Made by a program: the position numbers and the translations under genes. DNA of 10,001 nt from Treponema sp. (lineage in GTDB: Bacteria > Spirochaetota > Spirochaetia > Treponematales > Breznakiellaceae): NCBI GenBank assembly GCA_031268245.1, contig JAIRXN010000070.1:1-10001 (forward strand). The letters run 5' to 3'. Position 1 is the stretch's first letter, and every line of letters starts with the position of its first letter. Shown here piece after piece: positions 5,673-10,001 of this stretch. Under the pieces are notes generated by a model, which saw only the letters and a program-made list of their open reading frames with translations, did not search any database and was not told where the DNA came from.

Positions 5673-6482
5673 ATGTCTATATTGCCGGAAAAATATCAAC
5701 ATCTGCTGGAGATCATCCGAAAGCCGGGGAGCGCCGCGGTAGCTTTTTCCGGGGGAGTTGACAGTTCTTTTCTCTGCGCCGCCGCCTTTGAAGCCCTGGG
5801 GAAGAGGGCAATCGCAGTTACCATTGTGTCTCCCATGCTGCCCCGCAGCGAAATTGACTGTGCCCGGGAAGTCGCCCGCCTTATAGGTATTGAGCATATA
5901 ACCGTAGAAGAATATGGCGTTGACGATGAGGTGGCGGCAAACCCAAAGGATCGCTGTTACTACTGCAAAAAAATTGAATTCTCACATATCCTCAGGGCGG
6001 CAAGGGAACGGGGCATTGCCGTCGTGCTGGACGGTTCCAATACCGACGACACGGGAGACTACCGTCCGGGGCTCAAGGCTTTGGAGGAACTCAGCATTGT
6101 AAGTCCCCTGAGGGAAGCGGGGATGAATAAGCAGGATATACGGGAACTTTCCCGGCGGAAGGGCCTGCCTACTTGGAACAAACCCGCCTTTGCCTGTCTT
6201 GCATCCCGCATTCCCTATGGTGAAACGATAGACCGGGAAAAGCTGAGAAGGATTGAAAACGCGGAGGAGGCGCTCCGCCGGGCAGGGTTCCTGCAATTCC
6301 GTGTGCGTTCCCACGGCGACATTGCCCGTATCGAAGTGGCGCCGGAAGAGAGGCGTCGTTTTTTTGATGAAAAAACCCTTGACGGCATTTCTGCGGAGAT
6401 TAAGGCCGCGGGTTTTCTCTATGCCGCCTTTGAGCTCGAAGGTTACAAAATGGGAAGCCTCAACAGGGTAATAAGAACTTAA
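5673..6482 (+). CDS. larE: LarE, ATP-dependent sacrificial sulfur transferase of NPN cofactor synthesis
   Basis: LarE adenylates the carboxylates of pyridinium-3,5-biscarboxylic acid mononucleotide and exchanges them for thiol groups, the sulfur step of the nickel-pincer nucleotide pathway. The protein has 269 residues, normal for the family. The PP-loop SGGVDSS (26-32) binds ATP, and RVRSHGDIARIEV (210-222) is the usual C-terminal signature. ACLASRIPYG (174-183) holds Cys175, equivalent to the sacrificial Cys176 of Lactiplantibacillus plantarum LarE. A CYYC pair (Cys95, Cys98) gives three conserved cysteines. This is the arrangement I recall for LarE proteins that hold a [4Fe-4S] cluster, such as that of Thermotoga, and such enzymes may act catalytically. 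ATG 5673 is preceded by a G-run only 3 bases away, a weak ribosome site. It is the first gene of larE-larC-larB. Confidence 0.95.
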   Translation: MSILPEKYQHLLEIIRKPGSAAVAFSGGVDSSFLCAAAFEALGKRAIAVTIVSPMLPRSEIDCAREVARLIGIEHITVEEYGVDDEVAANPKDRCYYCKKIEFSHILRAARERGIAVVLDGSNTDDTGDYRPGLKALEELSIVSPLREAGMNKQDIRELSRRKGLPTWNKPAFACLASRIPYGETIDREKLRRIENAEEALRRAGFLQFRVRSHGDIARIEVAPEERRRFFDEKTLDGISAEIKAAGFLYAAFELEGYKMGSLNRVIRT

Positions 6483-6526
6483 TGGGGAATGGACAAGCCC
6501 TTCAGTACAGAGTAAGGATTTGAAAA

Positions 6527-7849
6527 ATGAAAACATTGCATTTTGACTGTTTTGCTGGGATCTCAGGCGATATGTGTTTGGGCGCCCTTGTTGATCTCGG
6601 TGCGGATCGGGAAGCCCTGACGGCGGAACTGCGGAAATTGGGCCTGGAAGGCTGGAAGCTCAGGTTTGAAAACGATCGGCGTAACGGCATCACCGGCCTC
6701 CATGCGGTGGTGGATATTGAAGGCAGCGCCGATCATATAGCCTGCGATGACGAACACGAACATCACCATGAACACGAACATCACCATGAACACGAACATC
6801 ATCATGAGAGCGAACATCACCATGAGAACGAACATCACCATGAGAACGAACATCACCATGAACACGAGCATGCGCACAATACCTGGAAGGAGATCCGCGG
6901 TATCATTGAAAGATCAAGCGTCGGCGAAGGGGCAAAGAAACGGGCAATAGCGATATTTACCGCAATTGCCGAAGCCGAGGCGAAGGTTCACGGGAGCACG
7001 GCGGACGAGGTTGCCTTCCACGAAGTGGGCGCTCTGGATTCCATCATTGATATTGTGGGAACAGCCATTGCGCTTGATATGCTGAAGCCTGACCGTATCA
7101 CCTGCGGGCCGGTGGAACTGGGAGGCGGAACGGTAAGATGCGCCCACGGCGAACTGCCTGTGCCGGCTCCGGCCACGCTGATTCTGGTTGAAGGCATGCC
7201 GGTAAAGACCGGGGGCTTCAACAAGGAGATGACCACTCCCACAGGGGCAGGGATCCTGGCGGCTTCTGTCGACGAGTTTACGAGCGGAGCGGACGGCGTC
7301 TTTAAGATCCTTAAAACCGGATACGGTACCGGGACACGCAGGATGGAGAAGCCAAACCTCCTGCGCATAAGCCTCCGGGAAACGGAAAAAAGCAGTAATT
7401 CTGCCGCCGGGCTCTGGGATACGGAGACCCTCACCCTCATGGAAGCCAACATTGATGACATGAACGCCGAGGAATTCGGTTTCCTTATGGAACGACTCTT
7501 TGAGTCCGGGGCGCTGGATGTCACTTTCAGCCCCTGTACCATGAAGAAGTCCCGGCCTGGAACCCTGGTTTCCGTTCTCGCCCCTCCCGTAAAACTGGAA
7601 GATCTGAGGCTTTGTTTTTTTAGGCACTCGCGCAGCATCGGTTTCCGGGAAACGGAAGTTACACGTCTCTGTCTTGAAAGGGGCATGGAAACCCTGAGCG
7701 GTTCCTTTGGCGAGGCAAAGCGTAAAACCGCCCGCCTTGGAGGAAAGGCTCTCCGCTCAAAGATTGAATATGAGGACAGGGCCCGCATAGCCAGGGAAAA
7801 GGGAATCTCCCTTGCGGAGGCCGAGGCGCTTATCGGAGGGATGCCGTAA
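6527..7849 (+). CDS. larC: LarC, nickel insertion protein of NPN cofactor synthesis, with a long His-rich insert
   Basis: LarC is the CTP-dependent cyclometallase that inserts nickel into the pincer nucleotide. The N-terminal domain starts with HFDCFAGISGDMCLGALVDLG (about 5-25) and continues after the insert with FHEVGALDSIIDIVGTA (164-180), GPVELGGGTVRCAHGELPVPAPAT (194-217) and EMTTPTGAGIL (234-244). The second part, corresponding to LarC2, has LMEANIDDMNAEEFGFLMERL and TMKKSRPG (304-345). In L. plantarum the two parts are joined by a programmed frameshift; here they are one uninterrupted frame. Residues 77-117 contain 24 histidines and 14 glutamates in a repeat pattern and probably store or buffer nickel. 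This makes the protein somewhat longer (440) than usual. ATG 6527 has AAGGA 8 bases upstream. It follows larE by 44 bases and is followed by larB after 1 base. Confidence 0.95.
   Translation: MKTLHFDCFAGISGDMCLGALVDLGADREALTAELRKLGLEGWKLRFENDRRNGITGLHAVVDIEGSADHIACDDEHEHHHEHEHHHEHEHHHESEHHHENEHHHENEHHHEHEHAHNTWKEIRGIIERSSVGEGAKKRAIAIFTAIAEAEAKVHGSTADEVAFHEVGALDSIIDIVGTAIALDMLKPDRITCGPVELGGGTVRCAHGELPVPAPATLILVEGMPVKTGGFNKEMTTPTGAGILAASVDEFTSGADGVFKILKTGYGTGTRRMEKPNLLRISLRETEKSSNSAAGLWDTETLTLMEANIDDMNAEEFGFLMERLFESGALDVTFSPCTMKKSRPGTLVSVLAPPVKLEDLRLCFFRHSRSIGFRETEVTRLCLERGMETLSGSFGEAKRKTARLGGKALRSKIEYEDRARIAREKGISLAEAEALIGGMP
6758..6865 (+). repeat. Six tandem 18-bp repeats encoding the LarC histidine tract
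   Basis: Six units of 18 bp, consensus GAACATCACCATGAACAC, run in frame inside larC and encode E-HHH-E-(H/S/N). Units 1, 2 and 6 are identical (AAC AC ending), units 4 and 5 are identical to each other (GAGAAC ending) and unit 3 differs most (CATCATCAT and GAGAGC). The pattern suggests recent duplication and slippage, always in multiples of codons. Confidence 0.95.
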
Positions 7850-7850
7850 T

Positions 7851-8525
7851 ATGGATACGGATTTTGCGATAATCGACAGTAACCGTGCGGAACGTACCGG
7901 TTACCCCGAGGCTGTGTACTGTGCGGGGAAAACCCCGGACCAGGCGGAGGCCGTCATGATCCGCATGAGGGAGGAAGGCATCCCGGTGCTGGGTACCAAG
8001 GCGCAGAAGGAACTGGGCGAAAGAATTACACGCCGTTTTCCGGAGGCCCTTTACGACGAACTATCCGGAATCATCACCATAGGCAGCGTCCGGGGGAATG
8101 GGGAAGCCGCGGGACTCGTGGCGGTGGCATGCGCGGGAACATCGGATCTGCCTGTTGCCGTGGAGGCGGCAAAGACAGCGGAGTTTTTGGGGAGCAGGGT
8201 GGAACTGATCGCCGATGTTGGTGTGGCGGGGATTCACCGGCTCTTTAAGCGCCTGGAGGCTCTCAGGAAAGCCAACGTGGTAATTGCCGTTGCCGGCATG
8301 GAAGGCGCCCTGGCAGGGGTTATCGCGGGACTTGTTTCCGTGCCGGTAATCGCCCTGCCCACAAGCGTCGGCTACGGCGCATCCTTCGGGGGACTTTCAG
8401 CGCTGCTGGGTATGCTCACTTCCTGTGCTCCGGGCATATCGGTGGTGAACATCGATAACGGCTTCGGCGCCGGCTATCAGGCAAACCTGATCAACAAACT
8501 TGCCGCCGGAAGCCGCCTGCAATGA
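7851..8525 (+). CDS. larB: LarB, nicotinic acid adenine dinucleotide carboxylase/hydrolase of NPN synthesis
   Basis: LarB carries out the first pathway step: it carboxylates nicotinic acid adenine dinucleotide at C5 and hydrolyses the phosphoanhydride. The C-terminal two thirds is the AIR-carboxylase (PurE-like) domain. Visible motifs are AGTSDLPVAVEAAKTAEFLG (95-114), DVGVAGIHRLF (122-132), VAGMEGALAGVIAGLVSVPVIALPTSVGYG (147-176) and SCAPGISVVNIDNGFGAGY (191-209). The cysteine in SCAPG fits the one reported to form an adduct with the nicotinamide ring in L. plantarum LarB. The N-terminal IIDSNRAERTGYPEAVYCAGKT also matches the family. ATG 7851 is chosen because GGAGGG lies 10 bases upstream, and the frame before it shares only shadow sequence with larC. 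The 224-residue length is about 20 shorter than L. plantarum LarB, with the missing part at the N-terminus. Confidence 0.95.
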   Translation: MDTDFAIIDSNRAERTGYPEAVYCAGKTPDQAEAVMIRMREEGIPVLGTKAQKELGERITRRFPEALYDELSGIITIGSVRGNGEAAGLVAVACAGTSDLPVAVEAAKTAEFLGSRVELIADVGVAGIHRLFKRLEALRKANVVIAVAGMEGALAGVIAGLVSVPVIALPTSVGYGASFGGLSALLGMLTSCAPGISVVNIDNGFGAGYQANLINKLAAGSRLQ

Positions 8526-8529
8526 ATTG

Positions 8530-8637
8530 CTAGAATGACGCCGTGTCGGGATCCTGGGACAGGCCGATGACGCCCTTGAGACCGGCAATGAGGCGGACAT
8601 CCTCGTCTGATAATTCAAAATCAGTTAAAGACTTCAT
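8530..8637 (-). pseudogene. Remnant of an aldo/keto reductase: start fused to the C-terminal 33 codons
   Basis: A 35-codon ORF begins at ATG 8637 behind a strong ribosome site (AGGAGAG, 8647-8641) and ends at TAG 8530. Its sequence, TDFELSDEDVRLIAGL followed after ten residues by DPDTASF, matches the extreme C-terminus of bacterial aldo/keto reductases of the DkgA/YvgN type, which read roughly 'FDFELSDEDM..I..L......GPDPD.F'. The catalytic barrel (Asp-Tyr-Lys-His) is absent. The simplest reading is an internal in-frame deletion that left the promoter, ribosome site, first two codons and the tail. It is divergent from a MerR regulator of a type often paired with such reductases. It runs convergently into larB, 4 bases beyond the larB stop. 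The peptide could still be made, but no function can be assigned. A genuine small protein with chance similarity is the alternative. Confidence 0.6.
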
Positions 8638-8683
8638 TTTCTCTCCTATAAAAAATTGTATTGTCACGAGCCTATTCCGAAAT

Positions 8684-8712
8684 TTGACATTTTAGACAAA
8701 CTCATGTAATAT
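8684..8712 (+). promoter_or_regulatory. Promoter of the merR-type gene
   Basis: TTGACA (8684-8689) and TAATAT (8707-8712; 4 of 6) are 17 bases apart. The alternative TATGAT (8710-8715; 5 of 6) would give a 20-base spacer. The -10 region overlaps the -10 box of the divergent minus-strand promoter, so the regulator can control itself while controlling its target. Confidence 0.5.
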
Positions 8713-8741
8713 GATAAAAGTTCACGTTAACATTAAGTCAA
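8711..8741 (-). promoter_or_regulatory. MerR-type promoter (19-bp spacer with inverted repeat) facing the reductase remnant
   Basis: On the minus strand TTGACT (8741-8736) and TATCAT (8716-8711) are separated by 19 bases, the lengthened spacer on which MerR-family activators act by twisting DNA. An imperfect inverted repeat with a GTTAAC core (8720-8737, 6 of 9 pairs) fills the spacer. Read on the minus strand, TTGACTTAATGTTAAC resembles the operator pattern I recall for NmlR/AdhR-type regulators. Transcription would begin near 8704 and pass through the reductase remnant, then antisense into larB. Confidence 0.55.
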
Positions 8742-8752
8742 TGGGGGGAATC

Positions 8753-9139
8753 ATGTCCTATTCAATCAAGGAGGTTTCGGAGAAGACTTCTCTGGCTCCT
8801 CATGTGCTGCGCTACTACGAGAGTGAAGGTCTGCTCCCGGTGATAGGCCGGAGCCGCAGCGGAATCCGCCGTTATTCGGACGGCGATCTTGAATGGCTCG
8901 GCCTTGTCTGCTGCCTCAAGAATACCGGCATGCCCATCAAACAGATAAAGAATTTTGTGGAACTCAGCGTCAAGGGAGAAGGCACCCTGAAACAGCGTGT
9001 GGAACTTCTGCGCAGGCACAAGAAAACTGTTGAGGCCCGGATGGAAGAAACCCGGAAACATCTTGAAAAGGTTATCTGTAAAATAGAGCACTTCAACAGG
9101 CAGTATGAAGAATTCCTGAAGAAAGGCAAAAAAACTTGA
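8753..9139 (+). CDS. MerR-family regulator, NmlR/AdhR-like
   Basis: This 128-residue DNA-binding regulator has an N-terminal winged helix (SIKEVSEKTSLAPHVLRYYESEGLLPVI, 4-31; GIRRYSDGDLEWLGLVCCLKNTGMPIKQIKNFVEL, 37-71) and a long C-terminal dimerisation coiled coil (about 78-115). The segment 'CLK.TGMPIKQIK..VEL...G..TLKQR.ELL..HK' is the pattern of the NmlR/AdhR branch, which senses aldehydes or thiol stress through a cysteine just before this motif; Cys54 (with Cys53) fits. There is no C-terminal CxnC metal loop, so it does not look like a metal sensor despite sitting between nickel genes. ATG 8753 is chosen because GGGGGGAA ends 2 bases upstream and the conserved domain starts there; upstream in-frame starts at 8711 and 8741 add non-conserved residues. 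It is divergent from the reductase remnant. Confidence 0.88.
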   Translation: MSYSIKEVSEKTSLAPHVLRYYESEGLLPVIGRSRSGIRRYSDGDLEWLGLVCCLKNTGMPIKQIKNFVELSVKGEGTLKQRVELLRRHKKTVEARMEETRKHLEKVICKIEHFNRQYEEFLKKGKKT

Positions 9140-9164
9140 CATAAAGGCGCTTCTTTTATATTCT
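9136..9164 (+). promoter_or_regulatory. Promoter of the cbiM/nikM-type gene
   Basis: TTGACA (9136-9141) overlaps the stop codon of the merR gene. TATTCT (9159-9164; 4 of 6) follows at 17 bases. TATATT (9157-9162; 5 of 6) is an alternative with a 15-base spacer. Transcription would start near 9171, leaving a leader of roughly 100 bases. Confidence 0.6.
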
Positions 9165-9170
9165 GACTCA

Positions 9171-9267
9171 AAGGGCGGACGGGAACTGCAAATTCCGGAC
9201 AGCCTCTTCCTGGGTTGTCATGAAGACCCCGCAAGCCATGAAGGCAAAATCCTGACAAATTAAGGAG
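9171..9267 (+). promoter_or_regulatory. Structured 5' leader of the cbiM/nikM-type gene, possible riboswitch
   Basis: The predicted leader folds by eye into three hairpins: GGGC/GCCT enclosing GGAA/TTCC (9173-9205); GGG-TT-GTC-ATGAA-GAC-CCC (9212-9230); and GCC-ATGAA-GGC (9235-9245). TCCT at 9250-9253 can pair with AGGA of the ribosome site (9263-9266), so translation could be switched. The first part (GGGAA and AAATTCCGGACAGCC) recalls pieces of cobalamin riboswitches, but the CCCGC/CTGT core is not in the expected place. Ligand unknown; nickel, cobalt or a cobalamin are reasonable from the gene that follows. Confidence 0.4.
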
Positions 9268-9273
9268 ACTCTT

Positions 9274-10001
9274 ATGCACATGGCAGATGCTTTGCTATCG
9301 CCTGCGGTTGGAGTGGGAATGCTTGCCCTCAGCGCAGCCGCAATCGGTCTATCGGTAAAGAAAATTTCAGGCGGCAGCCTATCCCCGGCGGAAACTTCCC
9401 CCGATGACAAAAAGATCCCGATGATGGGAGTCATGGGGGCCTTTGTCTTTGCCGCTCAGATGATCAACTTTAGTATTCCCGGTACGGGATCTTCCGGTCA
9501 TATCGGCGGAGGAATTCTCCTGGCAGCCCTTCTGGGGCCTTTTCCGGCCCTCATCACACTCGCTTCCGTACTGCTTATCCAGTGCCTCTTCTTTGCCGAC
9601 GGAGGACTGTTGGCCTGGGGCTGCAATGTCTTCAACATGGGCGTCATTCCCTGTCTTGCCGTATATCCCCTGATCTACAGACCCCTTGTCCGCAGCGGAC
9701 TCAAGCGGAAACGGATCGTCTTGGCCTCCATCGCCTCTGTAGTCGCGGGGCTCCAGGCGGGAGCTTTCTGCGTGGTGCTGGAGACACTTTTTTCCGGCAT
9801 TACCGAAATTCCTTTCGGCGCCTTTGTGCTTCTGATGCAGCCGATACAGCTTGCCATAGGGCTTGTGGAAGGTATCGTTACCGCGGCAGTACTTTGCTAT
9901 GTCTACGGAGCAAGACCTGAAATTCTTGAAGGGGGGCCCGGACTCGCTTCCGCGGCGGCAAAGACGGTGCGAAAACGGTCTCCCTGGAAGCTGCCGATCA
10001 T
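9274..10001 (+). CDS. CbiM/NikM-type ECF transporter substrate-binding permease, 3' end cut by the window
   Basis: This is the membrane S-component of an energy-coupling-factor transporter for nickel or cobalt. The first 242 residues are visible. The protein starts MHMADALLSP: the free amino end and His2 are part of the metal site in this family. SGHIGGG (74-80) supplies another ligand histidine (His76), and FADGGLLAWGCNVFNMGVIP (107-126) is a family signature. Hydrophobic helices lie at about 10-27, 50-66, 81-107, 120-137, 148-172 and 183-211. The frame is open at the edge, after a charged linker (KTVRKRSPWK), which suggests a fused CbiN/NikN-like segment continuing outside. ATG 9274 has AAGGAG 6 bases upstream. 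Closeness to larECB favours nickel, though sequence alone does not settle nickel against cobalt. Partner Q and O genes would be expected downstream. Confidence 0.9.
   Translation, partial: MHMADALLSPAVGVGMLALSAAAIGLSVKKISGGSLSPAETSPDDKKIPMMGVMGAFVFAAQMINFSIPGTGSSGHIGGGILLAALLGPFPALITLASVLLIQCLFFADGGLLAWGCNVFNMGVIPCLAVYPLIYRPLVRSGLKRKRIVLASIASVVAGLQAGAFCVVLETLFSGITEIPFGAFVLLMQPIQLAIGLVEGIVTAAVLCYVYGARPEILEGGPGLASAAAKTVRKRSPWKLPI

Noticed and set aside
6758..6865. CRISPR array
   Set aside because: The 18-bp units are directly tandem with no spacers and lie in frame inside larC as histidine codons.
6563..6877. Minus-strand frame with Met/Val/Phe repeats opposite larC
   Set aside because: It is the mirror of the histidine-codon repeat, with no ribosome site and no support as a gene.
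6527..7849. Programmed frameshift between larC1 and larC2 as in L. plantarum
   Set aside because: Here the two parts are in one continuous frame, so no frameshift is needed.
7812..7850. Upstream in-frame start for larB inside larC
   Set aside because: The added residues are not LarB-like; ATG 7851 has a good ribosome site and begins the conserved region.
8530..8637. Reading the 35-codon ORF as a double-glycine (bacteriocin-like) leader peptide, from LSDEDVRLIAG
   Set aside because: The second glycine is missing, no peptidase-type ABC transporter or modification gene is near, and the match to the aldo/keto reductase tail, including DPDT..F, explains the whole peptide better.
8711..8752. Upstream start for the MerR regulator at 8711
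   Set aside because: It would begin inside the -10 region and add 14 non-conserved residues; ATG 8753 has a purine-rich ribosome site and starts the winged helix as usual.
9171..9267. Direct call of a cobalamin riboswitch
   Set aside because: GGGAA and an AATTCC segment are present, but the GGTG, CCCGC and CTGT core elements and a proper B12 box are not in the right order, so only a generic structured leader is claimed.

Overview
The window is about 10 kb of bacterial chromosome, moderately GC-rich and densely coded on both strands. The best guess for the host is an anaerobic spirochaete of the Treponema type. That rests on the 7TMR-DISM hybrid histidine kinase, the DUF3842 protein, the FabF ending and the overall gene mix. 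No rRNA or other decisive marker is present, so this is inference only.

Layout. Positions 1-252 are the 3' end of a fabF-like ketoacyl-ACP synthase gene. Positions 253-1637 form a small accessory patch with two type II toxin-antitoxin modules in convergent orientation: hicB-hicA (+) and a relB/dinJ-type antitoxin with a yoeB-type toxin (-). Positions 1638-5540 (-) hold a DUF3842 gene followed by a very large phosphorelay kinase with an extracellular domain, seven membrane helices, HisKA, ATPase, receiver and HPt. A strong hairpin lies between these two genes.

From 5566 onward the + strand is a nickel-pincer-nucleotide (NPN) cofactor region. The larE-larC-larB operon has a near-consensus sigma70 promoter (TTGACA-17-TATAAA), which overlaps the divergent DUF3842 promoter. 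LarB makes the carboxylated pyridinium nucleotide, LarE adds sulfur by sacrificing its own cysteine, and LarC inserts nickel. LarC carries a 41-residue stretch with 24 histidines, encoded by six 18-bp tandem repeats. The window ends inside a CbiM/NikM-type nickel/cobalt ECF transporter gene, which has its own promoter and a structured leader. No larA (the apoenzyme that uses the cofactor) is visible.

Between larB and cbiM lies a MerR regulator of the NmlR/AdhR (aldehyde/thiol-stress) type. Divergent from it is a 35-codon ORF that reads like the last 33 or so residues of an aldo/keto reductase, attached directly to a good ribosome binding site and start. This looks like an internally deleted target gene. 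The promoter in front of it has the 19-bp spacer with an inverted repeat expected of a MerR-activated promoter.

Most notable for follow-up are four things: the aldo/keto reductase remnant with its surviving MerR promoter; pairs of small hairpins with ATGAA loops in the leaders of both larE and cbiM; the DinJ-type antitoxin paired with a YoeB toxin; and the repeat-encoded histidine tract of LarC.
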